14,996 bases of DNA from an uncultured Planctomycetaceae bacterium (GCA_903921945.1 CAIXSC010000728.1:1-14996); one strand, 5' to 3'. Shown: positions 1 through 6,881, numbered from the stretch's first letter. Made by a program: numbers and translations. Notes: generated by a model from the sequence alone, not told the origin.

Positions 1-132
1 CCGGTAACGGTCGCGCCGCCGCGTGGTGAACGGCCGAAAGCGGCGCAAGCGCCAGAAGCCGCCGAAAAGCCGGCGGCTGAAACAACCTGGCGCGATCGTC
101 TCGAATCGCTGCTTCCGAAACGGTTTTGGTAA
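1..132 (+). CDS. C-terminal end of an unidentified protein (partial)
   Basis: The first reading frame is open from base 1 to a TAA at 130-132 and gives 43 residues; the start lies outside the window. The tail is rich in Ala, Pro, Glu and Lys and ends in a short amphipathic stretch, TTWRDRLESLLPKRFW. That composition suggests a disordered linker followed by a C-terminal helix. The stop sits 18 bases from the convergent stop of the propeller gene, which fits a real gene end. I do not recognise the family and propose no function. The main doubt is that a 132-base open frame can occur by chance in GC-rich DNA. Confidence 0.55.
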   Translation, partial: PVTVAPPRGERPKAAQAPEAAEKPAAETTWRDRLESLLPKRFW

Positions 133-150
133 ACCGCCGGATCACGGCGA

Positions 151-1653
151 TCACTCGGCCGCGCCGAAGCTGGTCAATCGGGTGCGCGAGCGGACCAGCA
201 GTCGGCCGTCGGCGATCGCCGGAGTGGCGATAATGCTTTCACCGACGTCGTTCACCGCCAGTTCCTCGTAATCGGCCGCGTTCTTGAGCACGGTCACCTG
301 GCCGTTGTCGCTGGCGAGGTAGATTTTGCCGTCCCCGTAGACGGGCGATGCGAAATAGCCGCCGCCACGTCCGACCCGCTTGGCATTGCGAAGCGACTCT
401 CCCCGCTCGGTGCTGAAGACGGTGCTAATGCCGCCCTCCTTGAGAAGAAACATCCGGCCATCGGACACAAAGGGAGACACAATGTGATCGGTGTTTTTGG
501 TTTTGTGTTTCCACAAGAGATGCGACTTCGTGACATCGCCTTCGCCGCCACCGCGCACGGCGAGAATGAATTGCTCGGCGGCCGCGTCGCCAACCGCGTT
601 GAAATCGCCGCCGGCGAAGTTGTCGGGATGTAAGAACGCGACATCCAACTCGCGGCCCTCCAAAAAACCATCCTTATTCTGGTCGCCGCGGTCAAAGGTC
701 TTTTTAAAGAAGGCTTCGGGGATCGGCTGTTTGCCAACGAATCGCTGGATTTCGGCCTTATCGAGCCGGTTGTCGTTGTTTCCGGCTTTCGCATCGCGGT
801 CGACCGAGGCGAGCCATTGGTTGGCAATCGCGCCGCTCTGGACCGAAATGTAGATCACGCCATCCTGGCAAACAGGCGTCGTCTTGATGTTGCGGAGCAA
901 GGTTTTCGCGAACCAACGGCGTTTGCCCGTCTGCGGGTCGTAGCCGATCAACATGCCTGTGCCCGCGACCACGATCTCGTCGCGTCCGTCCGTTGTGCAA
1001 ATCACCGGTTGCGAATAATTCACCGCCATATCAAGCCGTTCGTCGCGCCAACGCAATTCGCCGGTCGCCTTATCCAATGCCCAAAAGGCCGGATTGAGAT
1101 CATCGTCTTGGCAGAACAGCACCATGTCGCGATAGAGCACTGGCGACATTCCGGCTCCCCATTTAAAGACGAAAAACGGGGTCGGAAGCTTTTTCTGCCA
1201 GAGATCCTTGCCGGTCTTCGCGTCGACCGCCACCAGCCCAAGCGTGCTGAAATAGAAGTAAACCCGGTCAGCGTCCGCCGCCGGAGTCGCACTGGCTTGG
1301 CTATTGGTCGCATGGACCTCCGCGAGCGGCCCGGTCGGCCAATCGCGTTGCCACAGTTTCTTGCCGGTCGCGCTATCAAAAGCGAAGAGGCTTACCGTTT
1401 CCGCCGCAGTCATGCCGCTCGCAAACACCCGTCCGGCGGCGACGACCGCGCCACCCACCCCGTCACCCACGTTCGCCGTCCAGCGAACATTCTCTGTCGC
1501 CGAGAACTTGACGGGTAGCGGTTTGGAACCGGTGGCGATCCCCGAGCAATTGGGACCGCGAAACTGGGGCCAGTCGTCCGCATGGACCGTCGGTAAAGCG
1601 GCCACCATCGCCAATAGGCTTGCCAATACAAGCGTCGCGCGCACTCGCGGCAT
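151..1653 (-). CDS. Secreted PQQ-like beta-propeller protein with an EF-hand insert
   Basis: 500 residues. Residues 1-25 form a signal peptide (basic MPRVR, a hydrophobic core, likely cleavage after VHA), so the product should be exported. The mature protein opens with DWPQFRGP, a hallmark of planctomycetal PQQ-like repeat proteins. Four copies of a D-x-x-TG-x-x-x-W blade motif are visible at about 93-101, 144-152, 194-202 and 239-247, with further degenerate blades after 370. Between blades lies a calcium-binding-like insert at about 280-345: a canonical 12-residue EF-hand loop at 324-335 (DQNKDGFLEGRE) preceded by an irregular one ending at E301. No catalytic residues are evident, and many such proteins do not bind PQQ. 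The frame stays open upstream to 1803, but the ATG at 1653 has a good AGGAG and is followed directly by the signal peptide, so I start there. It lies two bases after the GntR gene and is probably cotranscribed with it. Substrate unknown. Confidence 0.88.
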   Translation of the reverse strand: MPRVRATLVLASLLAMVAALPTVHADDWPQFRGPNCSGIATGSKPLPVKFSATENVRWTANVGDGVGGAVVAAGRVFASGMTAAETVSLFAFDSATGKKLWQRDWPTGPLAEVHATNSQASATPAADADRVYFYFSTLGLVAVDAKTGKDLWQKKLPTPFFVFKWGAGMSPVLYRDMVLFCQDDDLNPAFWALDKATGELRWRDERLDMAVNYSQPVICTTDGRDEIVVAGTGMLIGYDPQTGKRRWFAKTLLRNIKTTPVCQDGVIYISVQSGAIANQWLASVDRDAKAGNNDNRLDKAEIQRFVGKQPIPEAFFKKTFDRGDQNKDGFLEGRELDVAFLHPDNFAGGDFNAVGDAAAEQFILAVRGGGEGDVTKSHLLWKHKTKNTDHIVSPFVSDGRMFLLKEGGISTVFSTERGESLRNAKRVGRGGGYFASPVYGDGKIYLASDNGQVTVLKNAADYEELAVNDVGESIIATPAIADGRLLVRSRTRLTSFGAAE

Positions 1654-1655
1654 GT

Positions 1656-2390
1656 TCAGTCTCCTGGGTTGTGGATAGCAGTCGTCTGGTAAACCTCGCC
1701 CGCCAAATCCAAGGTCGCTCGGATTTGGACCCGTATCATCACGCGAGCGCGCTCGACGTCGCGGTCGCGGATCGCCTCGAACAGTTCCCGATGCTCCCAA
1801 CAAATCCGCTCCACCGACCCCGATGTCGGCTGGGAACGCGGCATCGTTTGAAAGAATTGCACCAGCACTTGCTGCATGCCGGCGATCAGCCGCGAGCCTG
1901 TCATTTCCAGGATCAGCGAGTGGAACTGGACATCCATCTCGAGGGCTCGCGCCGACGTCATATCGTCTCGAACGGCCTTTTCCAATTGCCGCAGGATCTG
2001 CTCCAACCGCTCGATCTGCTCGGGGGTCGCGGATCGGATCGCCAATTCGATCGCGCCGACTTCCAAGGCGTAACGAAGTTGCGCTAGATCCCGCCAGTCG
2101 TCCGGCGACGTCATCAATGAGGGGAGGCTGCTTTGCAGTAGTCGCAGCGGGTCCGGACAGCGAACGATCAGTCCCTTTCGCTTGCGTCCTTCCAGAATTC
2201 CCAGCGCTTGCAAGCGGCTCACCGCCTCGCGGGTCACGGTTCGCGACGCGCCGTACTCAGCCGCCAACTGGGCCTCGGTCATAAAGAACGATCCTTCCGC
2301 CAGCCGCTCGGACTGAATGCGGTGGCGGATTTTTTGAGCCAACTCCCGAGCTTGCGTCGCGGGGCGTGAGCGGGGGACCGCCGCGTCCAT
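1656..2390 (-). CDS. GntR-family transcriptional regulator, FCD (FadR) type
   Basis: 244 residues, the usual length for the family. Residues about 13-76 form the winged helix-turn-helix, with recognition-helix sequence ASRTVTREAVSRLQALGIL. Residues about 95-230 form an all-helical FCD effector domain, which in relatives binds a metal ion and a small organic acid or sugar acid. Likely metal ligands D153 and H157 (DVQFH) and H200 (WEHRELFEAI) are present. The position of the last family histidine, normally in an MRAHL-like motif, reads IRVQIR, so the fourth ligand appears to be Q222. The ATG at 2390 has AAGGAG 7 bases upstream. It is the first gene of a tight pair with the propeller protein and lies divergent from the hydrolase. 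A perfect dyad overlaps its candidate promoter, suggesting self-regulation. Effector unknown. Confidence 0.9.
   Translation of the reverse strand: MDAAVPRSRPATQARELAQKIRHRIQSERLAEGSFFMTEAQLAAEYGASRTVTREAVSRLQALGILEGRKRKGLIVRCPDPLRLLQSSLPSLMTSPDDWRDLAQLRYALEVGAIELAIRSATPEQIERLEQILRQLEKAVRDDMTSARALEMDVQFHSLILEMTGSRLIAGMQQVLVQFFQTMPRSQPTSGSVERICWEHRELFEAIRDRDVERARVMIRVQIRATLDLAGEVYQTTAIHNPGD
1661..1665 (-). promoter_or_regulatory. Ribosome binding site for the propeller gene, inside the end of the GntR gene
   Basis: On the minus strand AGGAG sits 7 bases before the ATG at 1653. It fixes that start rather than the longer upstream extension. It lies inside the last codons of the GntR gene, whose stop is two bases from this start, an arrangement that usually gives translational coupling. 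Confidence 0.75.
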
Positions 2391-2411
2391 TTAATATCTC
2401 CTTCGGCGGCA

Positions 2412-2426
2412 CAATGTAACGCATTG
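2412..2426. promoter_or_regulatory. Perfect 15-bp dyad, candidate GntR operator
   Basis: CAATG-taacg-CATTG is a perfect inverted repeat with 5-bp arms and a 5-bp spacer. It overlaps the proposed -10 element and lies 22 bases before the GntR start. Position and symmetry suit autoregulation by a dimeric wHTH protein. It does not match the FadR-group consensus I know (TNGTNNNACNA), so binding is inferred from position alone. Confidence 0.4.
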
Positions 2427-2442
2427 CCGGCGACATGGTCAA
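2413..2442 (-). promoter_or_regulatory. Candidate promoter of the GntR gene
   Basis: On the minus strand TTGACC (2442-2437) is followed after 18 bases by TACATT (2418-2413), a moderate match to a sigma-70-like promoter. It would start transcription about 16 bases before the ATG, just ahead of the AAGGAG at 2403-2398. Planctomycetal promoters are poorly defined, so this is only a candidate. Confidence 0.3.
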
Positions 2443-2526
2443 TAAAGTAGGATTTATTCGGCCGGTGGATCACGGCACCGTGTCCCCTAGCGTGCGCCGT
2501 ACCTTGAGGATCAAAGCCTGCCAGCC

Positions 2527-2603
2527 GCGAAGACGCCAGCCGGACGTAATGACGCCTGCCAGCAGCGCCGGAAGTAATGATGCCTGCTGGAAGCGAAGAC
2601 GCC
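2527..2603. repeat. Interspersed short repeats in the divergent intergenic region
   Basis: The 301-bp gap between the divergent GntR and hydrolase genes (2391-2691) carries reiterated words. GCGAAGACGCC occurs at 2527-2537 and 2593-2603, GTAATGAYGCCTGC at 2546-2559 and 2574-2587, and GCCTGCCA at several places in between. The order is imperfect, as in a decayed tandem array. Beyond these repeats, the candidate GntR promoter and operator, and the hydrolase GGAGG at 2679-2683, I see nothing else in the gap. Confidence 0.6.
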
Positions 2604-2691
2604 TGCCACTCCGACGGGAAGCAAAGCCGTTTGTCCGCGACTGTCCGCAACGCCTCCACAAGCCCCACGCCACCACTCGGAGGTCCAGACC

Positions 2692-5082
2692 ATGACTCGC
2701 CGTTGCCTCGCCATCGCCCTCCTCGGGGCATTGTTGCTTGGCCCGCCTTCCATCGGACAAGCGCAGCCAGGCACACAAGCGCAGCCAGGCACACAAGCGC
2801 AGCCAGGATTCAAATATCTGTCTGGAACGTTGCCGCTGCCCCCGCAGACCGACCTATCGGCGGCGATGGTGGCCGGGATTGACGCGCTGGCGTTGCGGCT
2901 CATCGACCAGTCTCGCGCGGCGCGTCGGCCGACTCGGGAAAAACTGAAAGCCGCGTTGGGAATGGTCGACGAGCGTCTGACGGTGACCGCGCTTGAAGTG
3001 GTGGGAGACACCCATTCGCCCGGTCTGTTAGCGGACACGGCCATGTGCGAAGTGTTTCGCGTGCGGTGGCCCGTTTTGGATGGCGTCCACGGCGAAGGTG
3101 TGTATATCAAGCCCAAGGGAAAGCCGCTCGCGCGAGTCGTGCTATTGCCGGATGCGGATACTCCGCCGGAAACGTTGGTGGATCGGCGGCTGTTGGCGGC
3201 GAATTGCGAAGTGGTGATCATGGCGCTGATTGGCCGCGGAACTCAGTTCAGCCAGACCGCCAGTCTCGGTATCCGAACGAATGTGCCGCACCGTGAATGG
3301 ATTCACCGCCAAAGCTTTCAACTCGGCCGGCACCTGATTGGCTACGAAGTTCAAAAGACGCTCGCGGTGGTGGATTGGTTTCAATCGCAATCCGAGCCAC
3401 GGGTGGTGATCGTCGCGGGCGTGGGCGAAGGCGGGATGCTCGCGCTTCATGCCGGCGCGTTGGACGAACGGATTGACGGCGTTTTTTCGGCGGGCTATTT
3501 CGGGCCGCGGGAGCACGTCTGGCGGGAACCGCTGGAGCGAAATGTCTTTGGGCTGTTGCGGGACTTTGGTGACGCCGAGCTCGCCAGTCTTATCGCGCCG
3601 CGCCCGCTCGTGTTGCAACATGCTCATTATCCCGTCTACGAAGTCGCGCGGACTGGAGAGCCAGGCCAGCGCGTGATCGCCGCCCCGGGACGGCTCGTCG
3701 CACCCCAGCGAACCGCCTTCGACGCCGAGGTCGCTCGGGCGCAAACGCTTTCGCCCAACGGCAGGCTGCTCGCGGTCGGACCGGACGATCCCAACGAACG
3801 GGTCTTGCGTCACCTGCTGCCGCAGCCGATCGCGGACGGCATCGTCGCCAGCCTCTCCATACGGCCATCGAAGCAGCCGTCGAAGCAGCCCACTAAGCAG
3901 CCGTCCGAGGAGCCATCGAAACAGCCGTCCGAGGAGCCATCGAAACAGCCGTCCGAGCAGTCTTCCGAGCAGCCGTCCAAGGAGGCATCGCAAGCGCTGT
4001 CCAAGCAGCCCGCGATGGCGATCGCGGTTGACGGTCGCCGCGAGGAACGCGCGGTGCGGGAGCTCGAACGGTTCACCCAGCGGTTATTGGTGGTCTGCGA
4101 TGCGGAACGCGCGGCGAAGTTTTGGCGCCCGTTGCCGCTGAAGCCGCTTGCCGCTTTCGAGTCGCGTACCGCCGGGGAACGCGAGCGGTTTTGGAAGGAG
4201 GTGATTGGTCGGCTGCCGGATCCGAATCTACCGATGAACCCGAAGACCCGCTTGGTGCGGGAAACGGAAAAGGTGGCGATCTACGAGGTCACGCTCGACG
4301 TTTGGACGCATGTGTTCGCCTGGGGATGGCTCTGCCTGCCCAAAGATTTGCAGCCTGGGGAACGGCGGCCCGTCGTCGTCTGCCAGCATGGCCTCGAGGG
4401 CCTGCCTGCGGACACAGTCAATGACGACCGAACCAGTTCCGCGTGGGCTTCTTATAAGGCGTTCGCGCTGCGGCTTGCCGAGCAAGGTTTTATTACCTTC
4501 GCCCCGCACAACCCCTATCGAGGCCAGGACAGTTTTCGCACGCTTCAGCGGAAGCTCAATCCGCTGGGCCTGACTTTGTATAGCGTCATCAACGGGCAGC
4601 ATCAACGGATCTTGGAGTGGCTGAAATCGCAACCATTCGTTACCGCCGACAAGATCGCCTTCTACGGACTCAGCTATGGCGGCAAATCGGCGATGCGCAC
4701 GCCCGCGGTGTTGCCCGATTACTGTTTGAGCATCTGCAGCGGCGATTTCAACGAGTGGGTGCGGTACTGCGTGAGCACCGACTTGCCGATCCCAAGTTAT
4801 GTCCACACGATCGAGTACGAGATTTGGGAATGGAATCTCGCTCGGACCTTCAATTACGCCGAAATGGCCGCGTTGATCGCTCCTCGGCCGTTCATGGTCG
4901 AGCGAGGCCATGACGACGGCTGCGGCACCGACGAGATGGTGAACTTCGAGTATGCCAAGGTCCGTCGGCTGTATGAGAAACTCGGCCTCGGCGACCGGAC
5001 GACCATCGAGCACTTCGACGGCCCACACACAATCCATGGCGTGGGCACTTTTGAATTCCTGCGCCGCCATCTGCTTCGGTAA
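2692..5082 (+). CDS. Secreted two-domain alpha/beta hydrolase (acetylxylan esterase-like), degenerate N-domain
   Basis: 796 residues with a signal peptide at 1-24 (cleavage after SIGQA). The ATG at 2692 is preceded by GGAGG with an 8-base spacer. Two hydrolase-like halves follow. In the second half (about 450-796) the nucleophile elbow is GLSYGG (S661), IAPRPFMVERGHDDG (729-743) supplies the likely acid (D741 or a near neighbour), and GPHTIHGVGTFEFL carries the likely histidine H779. This resembles the AXE1/dienelactone-hydrolase group. The first half (about 95-370) keeps the fold landmarks, including IAPRPLVLQHA matching IAPRPFMVERG, but its elbow reads GVGEGG (243-248) with Gly at the serine position and has no evident terminal His, so it is probably inactive. 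The halves are joined by a 48-residue Pro/Ser/Lys/Gln/Glu repeat linker (392-439). Likely an exported carbohydrate or ester hydrolase; the substrate is not readable. As I recall, related planctomycetal proteins share the two-domain layout. Confidence 0.85.
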   Translation: MTRRCLAIALLGALLLGPPSIGQAQPGTQAQPGTQAQPGFKYLSGTLPLPPQTDLSAAMVAGIDALALRLIDQSRAARRPTREKLKAALGMVDERLTVTALEVVGDTHSPGLLADTAMCEVFRVRWPVLDGVHGEGVYIKPKGKPLARVVLLPDADTPPETLVDRRLLAANCEVVIMALIGRGTQFSQTASLGIRTNVPHREWIHRQSFQLGRHLIGYEVQKTLAVVDWFQSQSEPRVVIVAGVGEGGMLALHAGALDERIDGVFSAGYFGPREHVWREPLERNVFGLLRDFGDAELASLIAPRPLVLQHAHYPVYEVARTGEPGQRVIAAPGRLVAPQRTAFDAEVARAQTLSPNGRLLAVGPDDPNERVLRHLLPQPIADGIVASLSIRPSKQPSKQPTKQPSEEPSKQPSEEPSKQPSEQSSEQPSKEASQALSKQPAMAIAVDGRREERAVRELERFTQRLLVVCDAERAAKFWRPLPLKPLAAFESRTAGERERFWKEVIGRLPDPNLPMNPKTRLVRETEKVAIYEVTLDVWTHVFAWGWLCLPKDLQPGERRPVVVCQHGLEGLPADTVNDDRTSSAWASYKAFALRLAEQGFITFAPHNPYRGQDSFRTLQRKLNPLGLTLYSVINGQHQRILEWLKSQPFVTADKIAFYGLSYGGKSAMRTPAVLPDYCLSICSGDFNEWVRYCVSTDLPIPSYVHTIEYEIWEWNLARTFNYAEMAALIAPRPFMVERGHDDGCGTDEMVNFEYAKVRRLYEKLGLGDRTTIEHFDGPHTIHGVGTFEFLRRHLLR
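2758..2807 (+). repeat. 18-bp tandem repeat (about 2.8 copies) after the signal peptide
   Basis: Units start at 2758, 2776 and 2794 and read CAAGCGCAGCCAGGCACA; the third diverges after 14 bases. They encode (Q)AQPGTQ repeats directly after the predicted signal-peptide cleavage site, forming a short flexible mature N-terminus. The two full copies are identical at DNA level, which suggests recent slippage. Confidence 0.85.
3865..4008 (+). repeat. 12-bp tandem repeat, 12 degenerate copies, encoding a PSKQ/PSEE linker
   Basis: Twelve 12-bp units keep the frame and encode four-residue units PSKQ, PTKQ, PSEE, PSEQ, SSEQ, PSKE, ASQA and LSKQ at residues 392-439 of the hydrolase. Several units are identical at DNA level, for example CCGTCCGAGGAG followed by CCATCGAAACAG, present twice in that order. 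The stretch is charged, hydrophilic and proline-rich, so it should be an extended linker between the two hydrolase halves. Confidence 0.9.
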
Positions 5083-5150
5083 AGAATGGATTGTCGTTCG
5101 AAGCGTTGGGGGCTTAAAGACGCTCGAGAAGCTTGAGACGTTCGAGGCTT

Positions 5151-5182
5151 CGGGACGTTCGGGACGCTCGGGACGTTCGGGA
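5151..5182. repeat. 9-bp tandem repeat between the hydrolase and DUF1501 genes
   Basis: CGGGACGTT, CGGGACGCT, CGGGACGTT and a partial CGGGA run head to tail, preceded at 5119-5150 by a degenerate version (GACGCTCGAG, GAGACGTTCGAG). The 218-bp gap 5083-5300 has no gene I can support and no convincing terminator. Confidence 0.8.
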
Positions 5183-5286
5183 AAATGGTGTAGTTTGAAC
5201 GGCTGGGATTGCTGGACATTGCCGAACTGGCGAAGATACTAGCCAAATGACGATCTCAATGCCAACGAGAGTTCACTGTGGCAGCA

Positions 5287-5292
5287 GGGGAG
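5287..5292 (+). promoter_or_regulatory. Ribosome binding site choosing the DUF1501 start
   Basis: GGGGAG lies 8 bases before the ATG at 5301. The alternative upstream ATG at 5247 has no comparable site and would add 18 residues ahead of the Tat signal, so 5301 is preferred. Confidence 0.55.
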
Positions 5293-5300
5293 CGAGGCGG

Positions 5301-6689
5301 ATGAATAACATGAACTGCGGCGGACCTTTCAATCGGCGATCGTTCTTGCAGTGGGGAACGCTTGGGGTCGGCGGCTTATCGCTGGCCGAAGTGATGCGGA
5401 TGCGAGCGGCAGCGGGTCAAGCCAGTCCAGCGCCGGACACGTCTGTCCTGTTTGTCTGGCTCGCCGGCGGTCCACCGCACATGGACATGTACGACATGAA
5501 ACCGTACGCGCCGGAAGAGTATCGCGGGCCGTTTCGTCCGATCGAGACGAGGGTTCCCGGCCTGGAAGTCTGCGAGCACATGCCGTTGCATGCGAAGTAC
5601 GCCGACAAGTACACGATCATCCGCAGCATCGCCCACACGTTCAACGATCACGGGGGCGGCAGCAAACGGTTCATGACCGGGCGGATTCCGGCCACGCCCA
5701 CGGAGACCATCAACGACGCGCCTTCGGTGATTTCGATCGTCGCGAAGATGCGCGAGCGGTACGAATTGGGTTTGCCCAATTGTGTGATCGCCGCGGATGG
5801 CGGGCGGGAAAGTGTTCACACGTACGCCCAGGGGCCCGCGTATTTGGGACCGAAGTACAACGCGTTCGAGGTGGGCGGCGATCCCAGCAAGCCGAACTTC
5901 GAGATTCGCAATGTCTCGTTGCACAAGAGTCTGGAAGGACGGCTCGACGACCGCATGCAACTGCTCCGTGGATTCGATCGCCTGCGCCGCCAAGTCGACT
6001 CGAGCGGCATGATGGGCGCCATCGACACGTTCCACGAAAAGGCGGTCAACATCATGACCCGGCCGCTGACGCGCGAGGCGTTTGATTTGTCCCAGGAACC
6101 CGACTCCCTCCGCGATCGGTACGGCCGCAACTCATGGGGGCAGCGGGCGTTGTTGGCGCGGCGGCTTGTCGAATCCGGTTGCAGCTTCGTGACCTGCGTG
6201 TTGGAAAACCCGCATCTGTCGGACACGTTCTACAACTGGGACACCCACGCGGTGAATCATGACAACTTCATCGACATGCGCCGGCGCTTGCCGCTATACG
6301 ACCAAGTCGTGACCGCGTTGATCGAGGACCTTTACGCCCGTGGACTCGATAAAAAGGTGTTGCTCGTCGTCACCGGCGAATTTGGCCGATCGCCGAAAAT
6401 CAGCCAAGCCAGCGGCGGCCCGAAGGGGATGCGGTACGGGCGCGAGCATTGGCCGCAGGCAATGTCCGTGCTCGTCAGTTGCGGCGGCGTCTCGCACGGC
6501 CAAGTCATCGGCTCGACCAACAGCAAGGGCGAGCACCCTCACGATCGGGAACTCACCCCGAACGATCTGTGGGCAACGGTCTACAAGCACCTTGGCATCA
6601 ATCAGCACGAGGCGCTGCTCGATTACACGGGCCGCCCGCAACACCTGCTCCCGTTCGGAGAACCGATTCGCGAGCTGGCCCGCGCGTAA
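5301..6689 (+). CDS. DUF1501 domain protein with Tat signal
   Basis: 462 residues from the ATG at 5301. The N-terminus carries a twin-arginine export signal: NRRSFLQ at 11-17, then a hydrophobic stretch GTLGVGGLSLAEVM. The rest matches the DUF1501 family of the alkaline-phosphatase/sulfatase-like fold, very numerous in planctomycetes. Landmarks are LAGGPPHMDMYDMKP (about 54-68), TFNDHGGGSKRFMTG (about 113-127), a central NWDTH, and TGEFGRSPKI followed by REHWPQAMSV near the C-terminus. The family's conserved Asp and His residues suggest metal binding, but its reaction is not established. DUF1501 genes often sit next to DUF1549/DUF1553 cytochrome-like genes; none is here. The gene follows the hydrolase on the same strand after 218 bp and converges on gltD. 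The length is normal and nothing looks broken. Confidence 0.92.
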   Translation: MNNMNCGGPFNRRSFLQWGTLGVGGLSLAEVMRMRAAAGQASPAPDTSVLFVWLAGGPPHMDMYDMKPYAPEEYRGPFRPIETRVPGLEVCEHMPLHAKYADKYTIIRSIAHTFNDHGGGSKRFMTGRIPATPTETINDAPSVISIVAKMRERYELGLPNCVIAADGGRESVHTYAQGPAYLGPKYNAFEVGGDPSKPNFEIRNVSLHKSLEGRLDDRMQLLRGFDRLRRQVDSSGMMGAIDTFHEKAVNIMTRPLTREAFDLSQEPDSLRDRYGRNSWGQRALLARRLVESGCSFVTCVLENPHLSDTFYNWDTHAVNHDNFIDMRRRLPLYDQVVTALIEDLYARGLDKKVLLVVTGEFGRSPKISQASGGPKGMRYGREHWPQAMSVLVSCGGVSHGQVIGSTNSKGEHPHDRELTPNDLWATVYKHLGINQHEALLDYTGRPQHLLPFGEPIRELARA

Positions 6690-6733
6690 GCGTAAAACGC
6701 CGAACACGACTTGTTTTCAAGAGACGGACAGCG

Positions 6734-6763
6734 GCGCGGACAAGATGGTTTCTTGATCCGCGC
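6734..6763. terminator. Strong hairpin between convergent genes, possible bidirectional terminator
   Basis: GCGCGGACAAGA (6734-6745) pairs with TCTTG-a-TCCGCGC (6751-6763), giving 12 base pairs with one bulged A and a TGGTT loop. It lies 44 bases after the DUF1501 stop and about 106 bases beyond the gltD stop. No T-tract follows on either strand, so it is not a classical intrinsic terminator. Position between convergent genes supports a transcript-end role. A weaker GCGT-aaa-ACGC hairpin (6690-6700) and CTTG-tttt-CAAG (6710-6721) precede it. Confidence 0.45.
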
Positions 6764-6806
6764 GCCTGGGTCGCGTGTTCTCTCAGCCAAGGCACTCGCG
6801 AGCCGT

Positions 6807-6881
6807 GTCTCAGACCGGCCAGTCTCAGACCGGCAACTCTTAGACCGGCAACTCTTAGACCGGCAACTCTTAGACCAGCAA
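6807..6881. repeat. 15-bp tandem repeat, 5 copies, overlapping the gltD stop codon
   Basis: Five contiguous 15-bp units start at 6807, 6822, 6837, 6852 and 6867. On the plus strand they read GTCTCAGACCGGCCA, GTCTCAGACCGGCAA, CTCTTAGACCGGCAA (twice) and CTCTTAGACCAGCAA. The last unit contains the gltD stop codon (TAA, 6870-6872 on the minus strand). In the gltD frame each unit reads Leu/Trp-Leu/Pro-Val-stop-Glu/Asp, so the array gives five successive in-frame stops (TAA, TAA, TAA, TGA, TGA). Confidence 0.92.

Noticed and set aside
1654..1803. Upstream extension of the propeller protein to 1803
   Set aside because: It would overlap the GntR coding region by about 148 bases and place an Arg-rich stretch before a clear signal peptide. 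The ATG at 1653 has a good ribosome binding site.
3142..3993. A 283-codon minus-strand frame inside the hydrolase gene, with a Leu/Arg/Gly repeat start
   Set aside because: Its repeat is simply the reverse reading of the PSKQ-coding 12-bp array; no family signature and no ribosome binding site.
6807..6881. CRISPR array
   Set aside because: The 15-bp units are contiguous with no spacers and there are no cas genes; it is a simple tandem repeat.
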